Origin: Symsagittifera roscoffensis
Lineage: Eukaryota; Xenacoelomorpha; Acoela; Convolutidae
Length of the DNA: 64,000 nt
Direction: 5' to 3'
Assembly (NCBI RefSeq): GCF_963678635.1
Contig: NC_087063.1
Coordinates: 15,011,006 to 15,075,005 of the forward strand
Positions 18,901-31,640 of the stretch are shown here, in pieces. The notes beneath the pieces were generated by a model, which saw nothing but the letters and a program-made list of their open reading frames with translations, did no database searches and was not told where the DNA came from. The position numbers and the translations under genes are program-made. Positions within the stretch are counted from its first letter, which is position 1; every line of letters begins with the position of its first letter.

Positions 18901-21245
18901 TGTCAAATTTGTCCAAAGGGCCACCCTTTGGTACTATTTTAAGGCAGCTATCCATTTCTGGCTGACAGCTTTTTTCGTAAGTCACCTTAAGTGCCATTAT
19001 ATACTTATTCTGACGGGAGCGCGCACCAAATGGCGCATTTTTTGGAAAAATCCAAAAAGCGTTCATCGCATTTTTTTTTCTTCAAATAACTGCTTTTGGC
19101 GCGGAAAATTCCTGACCATATCACTGGATTGAAGACGCTTCTGTTATAGTTTTTATACACTTATACTTTTCTTTCTTTTCTCGAAAAACTAATTCAGGGT
19201 TGTCAGAACATTAGGGCTTTGTCTTGGCACGAACAGACTTTGAGTTCATCTGTATACTGCTCAGATTCGACGCGCGATTTAAAAGCATATGTTTTACCCG
19301 CTTCATTATGGCGCCTACAGTGCTGTTCGGGTTTTAGTATTAGATGATGAGTTAACTAAATGGAACAACAAGGCAGCTGGATCAGCGGAGAAGACAAATG
19401 ACTTATATCTGGTGTTCTGTTTTTCCAATCCCGTTGTCGGATATTAGAATTTTTGAAAGCTCATTCTTTTTCCAGACGTATTTTTTGTAAGTTCTTACAA
19501 TTTAAAGCTCCTTTTGGTCTTCTTTGCTGGTGTATTCTACGCAAATCTTCACCTGTGTCTAGTTTCAAAAAGACTTTATTTGCGAAAAATACAAATTTTG
19601 GCGGTGTCTTGATTTCTTCATCGATTTTCGCTTTCTCTTGGCCTTCGTTTACGCTATGAAGTCAAAATGAACTTTTTAAAACAGCTTTTCTGTAACTTCT
19701 GAAAAAAAAACTCCTTTTTACAAAGTTTGCCGAGTATTACTAGTGCTAATATTAGGTGCTCCATTAATTGTCATCGCAATCGAGCAATCCACGTCGCATT
19801 GGTCAGTTTTTTATTGACCATATCTGCTTAGGTTTTCCACTTGCTCTTACGACTGATCACTACCAGTGCAGCTATCCGAGTCGTTCTTCTGATGAACTGC
19901 AGTACTTGCCTCTCTTCAAGGTCTCCAAAGCAGCTGCTGTTCTGGACGACTTTCACACGAACACCGAGCCGAACTTCAGCGTGATTGAGTCAGACGAAAA
20001 CCACAACGAAGTGGAAGTAAAATCGGAAGATATTTCAAGTGTTGACTTTGCGAATGAGAAGGTGGTAGGGTTGAAAAATGAAATGATGAAGCGAAGGTCA
20101 CAGAAACAAGGCAAGTTGTAAAAGTTTAATTTCTAAATATTTTGGGTCTTCGGCATTCAACTTAGTTAACCCGAATGAGACTCGAATTGGAGCCCGACAG
20201 TTGTTAATTAGCTGTTTTTTTTTATGATTGTTTTTTTTTACATTATAAATTGCGCTTTCTGTGGAGTATGTTGCAGTTACGAATGTGGTCTGAAAAAAAT
20301 GTTAAAAGTCTTTATTCATATTGTCTGATAAGTTTGACAAAGCTTTTCTTTGTTAAACCTTTTAATTTGATAGCGCTAGTTATCATGTCGACTGATTTTT
20401 GCACTTTTTTGACACATCGCTCCAAATTATATATTCCAATTATTATTTTTTGTTTAGGTTCCTTTTTTGTGACAATTGGTCATCCACAGTTAGAAGACAT
20501 TTGCTACATCTGTTTTTCCTCATCTGAAGTCAACAAGTTCTCCAAGCCAGAATCTCTCATCGCTTGTTTCACCTGCAAAGGGTCTTACCATCTGAGCTGC
20601 TTAAAGTTGCCTTCTGATCTCCGAAACCATTTCTTAAGCATTAGTTGGACTTGTTTCAAATGCAAAAAATGTCAAATGTGTGAACAAAAAATTGAATCAT
20701 TCCAATTTGCTGACTATCATTTCCAAAATGAAAAAGTGTTCCGATGTTGTAATTGCGACAACGTTTATCATTCGGAATGTGTTTCTGTGAACAAAACTGA
20801 AAATCGGTTTGATTCCTTTAATCCGATTGGTCGATGGGCTTGTCCGAGATGCGGTAATTGTGCTTCGTGTCTCGCAAGGTGGTCGTTTGAATGGAAAATG
20901 GAATTCACCCGACCACTTGAAGGGTCAAAGCGACCGCGATTTTTACAGACTCATTGCGTAGACTGCTCGAATAAGTTCAAAAAAGGTCATTTCTGCGCTT
21001 TATGTTTAAAAGCCTTCAATGATGATCGTAAAAAACTGATCAATTCTACATTGCAATGCGGAAAGTGTTTTCTACTGGGGCACATAGAGTGCGACGAACG
21101 AATTCCGACTGTTAATTTGGCCCATATTTTGAAAACTAATTCCTACATGTGCCCAATTTGTCGGGAGGAAGCTGAGAATTTGATCAGACAATCAGCATCT
21201 GGAAGTTCGGAGGAGAAAAGTGAAATAGCAAAAGCTGCAGTCTAA
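15986..21245 (+). CDS. PHF10: PHD finger protein 10 (BAF45a)-like PBAF subunit, five coding exons
   Basis: Proposed exons are 15986-16250, 16567-about 16877, 18535-18745, 19832-20110 and 20458-21245; phases join in frame (1, 0, 1, 1). Family blocks in order are VDYRWPLGSPLAKDYFVQEH (human EYKWPPDETGEYYMLQEQ), the SAY-type helical region (FSDTVFC, KEREFLLKEGIV, CYFPRHFIAYKKYW), a coiled part with MDLQTMIIHKPKEVLKV, then FPLALTTDHYQ...SSDELQYLPL. Tandem PHD fingers start CYICF...ESLIACFTC and continue through CKKCQMCEQ to RWACPRCGNC. A further Cys/His module (CVDCSNKF to MCPICREE) follows. PHF10 is a chromatin-reading subunit of the PBAF SWI/SNF remodeller in the nucleus. The exon 2 donor (TCG|GTTCGC) and exon 3 donor are weak. 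Exon 4 ends in an apparent GC donor (AAG|GCAAGT). Length is about 617 aa against 498 in human. Confidence 0.85.
17056..18301 (+). mobile_element. MULE/foldback-like relic in PHF10 intron 2
   Basis: The ends are inverted (TTGGCGTC at 17056, GGCGCCAA at 18294-18301). Subterminal arrays of short degenerate units are also inverted. On the left (17075-17180) the units read like ACTTGCCCCATTT; on the right (18155-18275) they read GGGCAAGTTG and GGACAAGATGGG. Between them, 17600-17935 includes a stop-broken frame with LSLPSRAPINRTLSRLKQN and HFVIPTEYTDF. That resembles the linker after FLYWCH zinc fingers in MULE-type transposase-derived proteins. Strongly decayed; the family call is tentative. Confidence 0.45.
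18896..19130 (-). repeat. hAT-like MITE fragment, reverse orientation
   Basis: CAAAGGGCCACCCTTTGGTAC, CCATTTCTGGCTGACAG and GGGAGCGCGCACC are the reverse complement of internal blocks of the MITE copies. No clear ends. A second small fragment (AAAGGGCACCCTTTG) lies at about 16996-17030. In PHF10 introns. Confidence 0.55.
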
Positions 21246-23408
21246 TGCCTATGATTTCTACTTTACACAACAGCTAAAACTAGAATACTTCAACTAAAAC
21301 TTACATTTTGATGAAGTGAAAAGTTTTTCGAACATGAAATTTCAGTGTAAAATGTTCGAAAATTTAGATAAGGATTCTTTAGTTTACGAAGAAGCTATTT
21401 GTAGTTTGAAGTAAAAAATAATTACCTATTTTTAATTTTAAGTTAAATTAATTACAAATTTCAATACAGAAATTTCACTGTCACTATTTTGAGCAATTTG
21501 CGTTAAGCAATTAAATTTTCATTTTAACTCTAGTTTAGAGGCTCCTTGAGACGAAAAGCAAACGTCCTAAAAATTCCAGGACAAAATTATCACTTTGGGT
21601 CTGAACTAGACATTACTTTTGGAAAGGATTATGAATCTTGTATCAGATTTGATTATCTAGTCTGGAAGATAGTTACTGAATAATTCTAATGAATGACATT
21701 TATAATGAAGCATAGCTGAAACTATGCTTCATTAAGCTACAATAGGCTTCAATAAATACGATAAAATAGCCGGGTGCTTTGCGTGTAGAAAAAATATTTA
21801 ACGGAAAATTAATTCTGCCACGGCACAGAAGTCAGTTCTGCCACTGCTTAAAAAAATTCAATAGAACTGAGGCATTTGCGCAGCAGAACGCTTCCTCGAC
21901 TGATTTTCCACCGATTTCATAATAAAAAGCATAGCCTGATAAATGATTTTAAGTACCTCAAAGGTGAGTCGCGATGAGAAGCTTCTTTTTTGCTTGACAC
22001 TAGCCTTGTAATTGAATCAGTTTTAAAGTAATTACTCTCTTTCATGCTGGTGAATTCTTTGATTGCCCTTCCGATAAACAAAGGTATTGCAATCGGGAAC
22101 TAGACTTTTTTCCCGTAAATAAGTTAATGTACAGATTTCACACTAGAGGTGAGTGTAGTGGGTGCATATTAGGCATGTGCCTTGTGTGCCTGTTATGAGT
22201 TCCTTTAATAGCATTTAAGAGTGACGGGCTTAATTCCGTCGGCTTATTTTTCTAAGGATATTTCTCAATTACTTCTTGTTTTTTTTTGTGAGAATGGTTG
22301 ATGTTTTACGATGTGATTTTGAGAAATCTAAATCAGTTTCCCAAACCCTTTTTAATAAAAGTGATAAACTTTAACAAAAAAAAAATTATTTGTCTTTAAA
22401 AGTTTTCAGTTTTTGTATTTTTTTGTCATTTCTTTCAGTTTGCTCAAAAATATTGGTTTAAACTTCTAATGTTTTTGATTGTTTAATCAGCTGTTTTTTT
22501 TCTGGTTTAAGTGATTGCTTTTATGAGTTTTCGCAGTTTTTTTATAGTTTAATTTTCTGAAGTTTTTCTTCAACAATTGAAAATATGTGCTCATCGCTTT
22601 TTAGTCCATATGGTTTTGAAAACTAGCTATTTCAATTAAAAAACGAGAACCAAACAAGCGTGAATTTCCAGCTAATCAGAAATTATTAAATTCAATGTTT
22701 TTGATAATTTTAATCAAAATTGCTCGACGAGTTCATCGTTTTGCAAAGTTAGTCAAGTTGAGTCACTGTCTTGCTAAGTTTCTTAATTCATTTGTTGAGT
22801 TTCTGCATTTTTGGATAGTTTCAACAAAATAAAATTTCAACTGAGTAAAATAACTTTCTGTTTCTGTTCGCGAATGAAAAAAAAATTCCTCCTACTTCTA
22901 GCTAATTTTGATCGGTTTTCGGGCGTTGATCCATTTCAATTGTTATTCTTTGTAGGTTCAAGGAGTTGGGCTTGAACCTTTTTAAATTTGTTTTAATCAA
23001 TTTGTTTTTAGACTCAACAGGTGTCTGCTCGAAGATTGTCGGCTTAAGTGCCTTATCACAGATTTTTCTTTTCTTGTAGTTGTATTTATAATTTTTCTTA
23101 TTTTGCTTCCGCATCCTGGTAGTTGAAAGTGCAAGTGTTGATTATTCTAGTCTCAGGTGGGTTGTAAAACTGTAAAGGTTTTTTATGAAAGCTTGTTTTA
23201 TCTGCTGAACTTGTGTTTGCTCAATTGTCGGCTTAGTTTCATCTTGTAAGTTTTGTTCCGTTGCTAACGTAACAATCGTTTTTCTGGCTTGTTAGCCTAC
23301 AATGAACTTCTATTGAGACACAACAATGTTTAATTTTTAGTATAACTAGGTTTTTCAATGTTTTTTTTTAATTTTTTCGACTGAAAGTTTTTTTAGGTTT
23401 TTGTTTAA

Positions 23409-23457
23409 TCGCAAATGGTGCGAAGCTCACTTTTGCTTCTGTTTACTAAATTTTGAC
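23409..23457 (+). repeat. short dispersed hairpin repeat, copy 4
   Basis: TCGCAAATGGTGCGAAGCTC then ACTTTTGCTTCTG and a TTTACTAAATTTTGAC tail. The second hairpin arm is degraded. Confidence 0.45.
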
Positions 23458-24129
23458 CGAAGTTATGATAAAATTATTTAATTTTGAGGAAATTTGTTTT
23501 TGAGTTTTTGAGCAAAATTAGAATTAATTATATCAAAAAATAGAGTTTTCCTCCGGCGCCTTATCCTGCGCCTCGAAATAAGTGTACATTAGCGTCTTCG
23601 GAAAAATCTGTTAGCCTCACATTCTGTCAACGAGCATGAAATAAGTTAACATCGAACCACTGACATTCCGAAGGAGGTGCGGAGACCTAAATAATTTGCT
23701 CGCGAAAGTAACTTAAAAGTTGAACCCTACGGAGCCTGGATAAAACACGCAGTTCTCTTTTGCTGTGTTTCCACGATGATTGTAATGAGTTCCAAGTGCG
23801 AAAAATTCTTAATGAATATTTTTACCTCTGCTTCTAATATTTACAATATTTACAAACTTCTAATATTTACAAATTCCACAATAAATGCTTGCAAATAAGC
23901 CCTCAAATAACTATTTTTGTATCTAATGAGGAAAACAATTTGTCTCCAAGTTGGTTAAATAGTTTCGAAGCCAACATTGTAAGGTGTTTGAAAAATTCAT
24001 AAATTGCTATAATGTGCTTTATAATCGTTTTTATGCACTTTTAATTGCATAAAAAGGAAAAAGATTGCTATTAAGACAATGGAATAGACACAACACATAT
24101 CACTAAAAATGCTTGATTCGATTTCAAAC

Positions 24130-24360
24130 GGGAGTAGTTTTTGTTCTGATCATTGAAAATGGGTAGGAATTTTATATTTGGGTGCGTTATAGTTTTTTTC
24201 TTGTTTTCCACGCAAAGTCAGGTGCAACAAATAATCATCGGAATGGTTAGAGTGAAACATCATATTAGAGCCCTTTCAGTCGTGGTTCAAATGGCTCTAA
24301 AACAAAACAATTTCAAAAAGTTGTCCCAAGGTCGAGAAAAATTGGTTTGAAATTTTTGAG
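24130..24360 (-). repeat. dispersed repeat, inverted relative to copies at 13.5 and 14.6 kb
   Basis: Reverse complement of the 14530-14790 copy. Shared pieces include GAAAATGGGKAGGAA, TATATTTGGGTG, TTGTTTTCCACGCAAA and CATATTARAGCCCTTTNAGT. The open frames in it (MGRNFIFGC...) are the same repeat read in one frame, not a gene. Confidence 0.6.
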
Positions 24361-25320
24361 GTTTAGTCTAATTTGGAGCGAGTAACGTGAGTTGTATGGA
24401 AATACAATGAGGACAAGAAACTAGATTTTACTATAAAAATACTAGGTTTGGTTGTTTCAATTAGCGCTTGTCTGGCAAAAAAAGTTTTAAAAAATTAAAA
24501 TATTGTGCAAAATGTTAGAAAATTTTAAATTTTTTATTTAGTTTTTTCTTTCATTCATTCTTCATTTTTGGAGACGAACGGTGTCGATCACGCCTAATTT
24601 ACTTTAAGTCTACGCGATCGTATATTTCTCGAATCATATGAGACTAATTTGAGGAAAAATCTGTTTTTATGAATATGGCCGAATATCCTGTGCTACTTGC
24701 ACAGCAACCGGCTATCCTTGTTTTTAAATGAAAATTTTTGTTGGAAAACTCTATTGTCTGTTGGACTGTCGCGTTAGTTTGTTTTATTGTCTTACATACC
24801 AAAAGATTACGATTTCTTTTGATCTGAGCAGGTTGTACTATAATTGTTGTTCTTTCTGGATTACTTTTTCAATTTTTAAATTTAGTACTTATGTTTTGTA
24901 TAATTCGTTCAACTTTTCATCTTTTTCCGTTTTTTAGAAGGTCTTCTCGTGCATTTTTGGCCTGTTTTTATTTCTGTCTCAGAGTCATTTGAAGGGGATA
25001 ACTGTTTTTATGCGTTGCGCTTCGAGAAGGGTGTAAAAAATTGATTTTTCTAAACCTTTTATCGCTTAAAATTTTCTATGCAACTTTTGGCTCAGCAATC
25101 GTGTAACTAAGTTTTGTCTTTTTGATTTTTAATTTCCATTTAATTCTAAATTATCTCCAGCGTTCGAAATTTTGACATTTTAACTCGAATTGACATATGT
25201 TTCCCTCTAGGCCAACAAATGTTGATTTTTTTTCCAGATTTTCCTTCCGCTTTGTTTTAACCGAGTGGCTTATGTCTGGTTTCGTTTGGCTAGCTGTCGT
25301 AAATTTTTGTGTTTTATCAA

Positions 25321-25352
25321 AACTAGTGCAAAACTCTGCTTTGCTTCTTGGT
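25321..25352 (+). repeat. short dispersed hairpin repeat, copy 5
   Basis: AACTAGTGCAAAACTCTGCT followed by TTGCTTCTTGG; a diverged copy with weakened stem. Confidence 0.35.
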
Positions 25353-27779
25353 TAAGAAAATTATGGGTAACTAAGGTTTTAAATAACTATTGCACTGAAA
25401 CCTCAAAAACTTGGTTTCACAAGACTGTGTGGATTGTTACACGCTGAAATGCGAACGTTCTGTTGGATTTCATTACATAACGGGAGAACAGAACATAGAG
25501 ACACACAAAATGTATGGTAATATTTAACAATATGATACAGGTTCAAGTTAAATAGCTGGATCACTTTTTGTTATACTTCGAACAGTTTTTATAAGTTATT
25601 TCAGAAGCCAAATTTTTTTTTTTGTAAAAAAAGTGAAAAACTTAAATTTTTCAATAAAAAGCACGTACAATTGATTTAAAATGAAATGACTATATTAGGC
25701 CTTAAAGTTCTCAAACTTAATACTTCCATAATACTCAAAACTACCATCTATTGTAACATATCACCAAATGTATTTTCAACGGTTTGAATTTTTTGCTTTA
25801 AAAAGTTAAATGAACTTTTCTGCGATTAAAGAATCCAATTTTTTTACCGGAAGCTTTATCCATTTCTAACACATCAAAAATGAAGCCGCCTTTTATCATC
25901 ACTGAAGAAGAAAATTGAAGTTTTGATTGTATTTCTGCAATAAGTTTGTCGGTCTTAACTTTTTATTTTAAAAGAAAGTTCAAATGTTTCGCTGAAGGCG
26001 AGGGGGAAAATGTTTCATAAATTTATGTGATTTTTACTGACCCGAGGTGTTCTGATACTTTTCTGATTTGCATTCAGCAATTTATTATAGATTTAAACCG
26101 ACATCTGAGGATAAAAAAAACTTTATAGATTTTTTATTGCATATCGACTTATTGATTGAATTAAAAGCAGAGGTAATGCAGCCGAGCACTAAATTTTACC
26201 AGTAATTAACTTTCTTCGAAGGTTGACTGAAATTTTTTGTTATATCCAAATCTGTACTTAGGTCATCCAACAGTCATGTAACAAAAACTTTTTCAAAACG
26301 CAACGTGTTGGTTGTAAATTTATCATCTCGGGTTTCAGTATATTCAGTATATTAGTTTTTATCATTTTTTGTTCGGCCTTTAATTGGTTTAAAAAAATTC
26401 GGCGTGTATTATATTGGCTTATTGACCTCATATTGCGTCGTTTGATGGGTCTTAAAATTTCATCTAAATGTTTTGAGGTGAGCTTACAACTTTTTTGTGG
26501 GCTTAAATTTTTTTTGAAACATAGTTTTATGGCTCATCCGTGCCTGCATCAGGAGTGCCTGCTTTTTTATCCCTTGGAAAGTGTTGTTTCAATGCTTATT
26601 TTTCATAATTTTGCTTTAATTGACATGAAAAGAAAAGTGTGAAAGTTTTTGTACAATATACGAAAAACGTTGTCTTATATTTTTTGGGAATACTGCTGAA
26701 ATCATAAATCTTTTTTTGTACTTTCAACTGGTTTTTCCATTAATTGGACGCTTGTTTGTAAAAATGAACTACAGTCCTTAGTTTATAGAATAATTTTTTT
26801 TAAAAAGGTACTGTTTTGTTTTTATTGGGGTAAATATGATGTAAGTTTTTTTAAAGGCAATTGTGACCTCCTTATCAAAAACTCGTAAGGTATCAATTGT
26901 TTTTAAAAAATCTAAATAGCTCTGAGCCTCAGGAAAGACGGGTCTTATGTTTTTCGGTTTGCAGACTAATAACTTTTCTAACTAGAATTCTTTGACTGAA
27001 TTTATAATCTAATTTATAGGGATTTGTTTTCAATGTTTAATTCATCATCATCTGAATTTCATGTTTCAATAACCAATGCAGACTTCTCTCGCTAATTATA
27101 AATTAAAGAACAAAAAGCTCTAAAGAAGAAAACAACAAAAATTCAAAAAAAAGAAAACTTTTTTGCTCGTTATTTTCTTGCGTGGTCTGAAAAAATTTTG
27201 CGTGGTCTGTAAAATCTAAGCTAGAAGCACAGCAACCACCTATCCTTGGTAGCTTAGCCTTTTATTACAGGAACACGATAAGTTACTTGGCTCAAACTGG
27301 TGAAACGTTTCGATTTGAATCGAACTCCTCTTTTTGACGGACAGAAGGAATCAAGTCTGACCTGAATTCAGGTGGGAAACGGTGCAAAAACAGTCATAAA
27401 CTGTAAATGATTCAAGATGGCAATCAAAATGGCAACCTGAAAATCTAATCATTTAAAAAAGTAACTGATCTATTATCATTTTTGGTCCAATCTAATGTCT
27501 TACTTGTCTATGTCGTGCATTTATTCTTGCGCTGCAAGAACTTCCGCCCCTACAGACTTGAGAACCCGAGCGAGTTTAACGTTCCGTCAAGTGAGTTTCT
27601 AAGTTGTCTTAATGATGAGTTGCAACTTGTGCGCAATGGTGTTTTCCATAGTTAAGTATGAAAAATGTATCGAATGGGTAAAACCTAAATGGACTATGGG
27701 ATCGTATCACCTAGACACGGGAAACAATATCAAACCTGCGGACAGCAAACTTTTGGACAACAAACTTACGATTTGCTTG

Positions 27780-28095
27780 CTGCGGCGTCAACTGTTTGTC
27801 AGATTCAATTATCATCTGCCCAATTATTTCCCGCTGACTGACGGACACAATCCTGTTTAACTGTGATTTCAAGAAAGCTGGAGTCTCTCTTATCGGCTGA
27901 TAATCTGGCATCAATGGTTTTGTTTGATGCACGATATGATTTCTATTTAAACTATGGCTTTACTTGGTTGGCTGGAGTTATATCCTCGAAGCTACATTTG
28001 AAACAAACTGAGACCTAACCAGCTGTTGAAGGTAAACGGCCACCAAAACTGAGGGCCCCTAGTCCAATCATGGGTCGATGCGTCAAAAATGTGGC
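27780..28095 (+). repeat. diverged repeat, copy A (paired with 31330-31640)
   Basis: Shares ordered blocks with 31330-31640: CCCGC...ACTG..GACGGACAC, TTATCGGCTGAT.ATCTGGC.TCAA.GG, and TATCCTCG..GCTACATTTGAA followed by CAA.TG.AGACC. Same strand. No protein recognised. Confidence 0.5.
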
Positions 28096-28929
28096 CGCAA
28101 TCTTCTCAAAACTAAAATAAATTATTGATATAAAAGAAATTAAATTCATGTGAAAAACGGCATGAGTAACAGAATTTATCAATTTTTCAATGTGTTTAAG
28201 CAATTTCAAAAATGACACATGTTTGGCTTGAACGTGTTTATTTTGAAAAAAAAGTTTGCAAACACAGTAAAACACAAACAAATAGCAATAACCTAACAGA
28301 CATATTCAAATATTTTTTCTGAACTGATTGGCCAACCGGTGTTGATTTTAATCATTAGACTGGCTTTTCTTTTCTCGCTTTTTTGCGCGGCCTTATCTGC
28401 AATCCAAAAAAAGCGAGAACCTGCGTGAGTTTCACCTCTGGAGGATAATATAACATTCCAACGTTTTCAATTCCAACGGCGGTTTCGGCTACTCCGTTTG
28501 TTTCAGAAATTTAGCGTTCTAATGTGTGCTTTATTAAAACAAGCTTGCTGATTCGTGGACTCTACTAATCTAACTAAATCATTTGTCTTAATTTTTCGTT
28601 CTGAAGATGGTGCACCAATTGCCTGGTTTTAAACCTGGCACAAACTCGACGTGCTATCGCTATCAAATTGCGTTTACTTATGCCCTTTCAAGCTATCCAA
28701 ATGACTGTTAACAGAAATCAGTGGTCACCCATTGAAAAACTGATAGACCAAACAGATTGCCGTTAAAAGTACTTCTGTCATTAGTTTACGTAATCGCGTT
28801 CAATGTCTTGAATAAAACTGGCATTTGCAAACTTTACCAGATGCTTCCATAGGCCAATATATTTGTTTTAAATACCTTTATATTGTTAACGGGTGTGAGC
28901 CTGTTAATCCCAATATTCAATGCACGCCA

Positions 28930-29123
28930 TGAGTTCCTTCTGGGCGTCCGAAAAATTTGTACCGTTTATCAGACTAGATAACAGATGGACAATGGATCTC
29001 TATGTTTCAATGACACAAGAATTGTCATCCTTAAAAAAGGGTTTTGATATATACCGGTGGTGTCGTCATGCTACCAAAGAGAAAATCCCACAGTTCTCCG
29101 AGTTCTTGATGACAGTTACATGA
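28930..29123 (+). pseudogene. possible piggyBac-type transposase relic
   Basis: The frame reading LDNRWTMDLYVSMTQEL followed by a KKGFDIYRWCRH stretch and KIPQF resembles the third catalytic Asp region of piggyBac transposases (DN-[YF]-x-T/S ... G-T-x-R ... P). The frame then shifts and is lost. Similarity is weak and the rest of the gene is missing; a chance match is possible. Confidence 0.25.
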
Positions 29124-31329
29124 AATGGGCCAAATTATTGAATTGCGCAATACAAATTGCAAGTCTTCTGCACTATGAACGCTCTAGAGGGAGATATGAC
29201 ATCAAGTGGTTAGCAAATTCGGCTTTGAATCTACATGGAATGGACTTGTTTTAAACTTCACACTGGATTGATCTCCGTTTCAAGCTGGCGCGCCGAGAAA
29301 AAATATAGGCCCGTATAGAAAAACAATTGATGATGCTTGAGCTGCAGATGGCGTCAACAAAATTTTCAAACAAGACAAGGATGGTCATCAAATATCACAG
29401 AACATTTTCTTTCCAGGCTCGTTTCAGCGAGACGCCGAAAGCGCCCCGTTGAGCCTAAAAACTCATTAGGTCTTATTAAATGGAAATATAGCTTTAGACT
29501 TGGTTTTTTTAACACAGTTTTTGATAGAGGAAAAATATGCTGAAAATAATTAACATGGGAGAACTGAAGGAGATTTGACGCTGCTGCTAAATCAAGCTCA
29601 GATAATTTGCTTATAATTTCTGTCAGAATTATCAAATTCGATATTAAAATTGTGTTTAAAAGAAGGGCTGATTGTTTCCATGTTGAAGTCAGGTTTGTGC
29701 ACTGCGGTGTCTGATTCTTAAAAATTGGAAAGTATATTTTTAAATCAGTCATCGATTTTTTAAACTGTTTTTTTTTCAAGATCTAGACAAGTCTCAAATA
29801 ACCAGAACTTTGGTACCTAGATTCGCAGCTTCTAAGATCTTCGGCTGCAGTTTTTTGTGTACCTCTGGTTGCTATATTTTCAATTGCTGCTACACAGTAC
29901 CACTCATCAAGGGTTGTTGGTTTTCAAGTTTCTCCACTTGTTTTTGGCTACATTAGACAGATTTCCCAGTATGAGACTAGATCGACTGTAAACAATTGTG
30001 CTTTTGGATCATACAATACTCTGGATTTTCTCAATGTTCAAAGCTCTCTCTAAAAACTTTTTTAAAAGCAGCTTGCAGTTCAGTTTTTAGTGTGCTCACG
30101 GCCCTCCTTGGTAATAAATGAATAAGCAGTCAGTTTCGTATTTTAGAAGATTCCTTTTTATCAAAACAGAAGTCAGCCCAGTGTAAAGCCAATGGAGGCT
30201 CTGTCCATACTAAAACTGAAACCCAAAAAGCCAAATGACATCAAGGTGTATATCACTAAACTTGTATTTTTTTACCATATCTAAAAGCACAATGATTCAA
30301 GCCCGAGAGTTTTTTACCTTTCCAAGCAATGGTGAGCTTGAATGCGGTTGCAAAATTTGTATATTAGTTGTTCTGTTGTTAGATCGTCCCATTTTGACAT
30401 GTAGAACAATTTATTTTCAACAGTTGACGGGAGCGTACTGCATAGTGTGCAACCAAACCAAAGGGTTCAAACGCGGATGACACGAAACTAAGAGCAGTTC
30501 ATTTTGTGATTTCTTTCTTAAACTCGCGACTCACTTATCAACTAACTACCAGACTGTTTTTCATAGGGACACATTTTAGGCCGAAGACATGCGACAAGTT
30601 TTAGGGACTTACACTTTCCCTTTTACATTTTCGGTTTTCTTTCTTATTTGGATTCAATTTTCTGAGATTTCGAAAAGTTACTGCTGAACATAGTTAACTT
30701 TATGAGTTCTGTACTAAGTGTCTCAATTAACCTCTTTAGCGACTTGTTCAGCGTTCGGCTTAGAGACCAAAAAGTAAACCGTGATTTTTTTCACAAACAG
30801 CTGATGCGACTTTAGGCTAGCCGGCCCCACTATCCCTAGGCGTCGGCTCAAGTGCGTAGTGCCACGTACTCGTTGCTGAGTCACGTACTCCAAAAAATGT
30901 TGGATTTTTTTTTCATAATATCGCTTCTGATAATGGTGCCTCATGCCAAAAAACGCAAGCACGATTGGTTTTCGAGATTTACAAGGAGAAGCGTGCCCTC
31001 ATTCTCGACCGATTCATCATTTTTTGGTAGATTGAAATTGGCGCAGGACATAAAGTAACACGTACAGCAAAATTGGGCAGGCCAGTAGCGTTTTTCTGCG
31101 ATAAAACTCATGAGATTTGAAAATTTTGCTTAAAAATTCGTGGACTTTTGAACTGTTAGGGGTAAAGACAGTATGGTGATGCAAGTACCACTTGATATCA
31201 TCTTAAAATTTGGCTTCATGATGTATTTTTTCAAGATCCTCAGATAATTAATTCTGATAATGGACGCGCAGACATTTTTATTTAGTTCAGCGCTTATCTA
31301 TTGACTCAGTTTGATCAAAGGAGGAAAAA

Positions 31330-31640
31330 CAATTGTTTAGCAGCTTGCCGCTATCATTTTCCCGCGATTTACTGCTGAATAACGGACACCATCTTGATCA
31401 TAAGCGCCTCCAAGATTGCTACGGACTCGCTTGTTGGCTGATGTTCTGGCGCCAACGGCTTTGTATGTTCAATTTGACTCCTTTTTTATTATGACTTGAC
31501 CTGTTTTTGTTACATCCTCGTTGCTACATTTGAATCAAGTGGAGACCGAGTGGTTCTTCACCTTGCAAAACTGATTTAGTCTCACTCAATCTACAGGTCC
31601 CTGGCCTAACTCCGGGTCGCAGCAACAAAATCAAACATCG
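31330..31640 (+). repeat. diverged repeat, copy B
   Basis: See 27780-28095; about two thirds of the positions in the shared blocks agree by eye. No ends or target duplication visible. Confidence 0.45.

Noticed and set aside
29366-29779. 137 aa minus-strand frame
   Set aside because: No motif or homology recognised, AT-rich, in a repeat-rich spacer and overlapped by a + strand frame.
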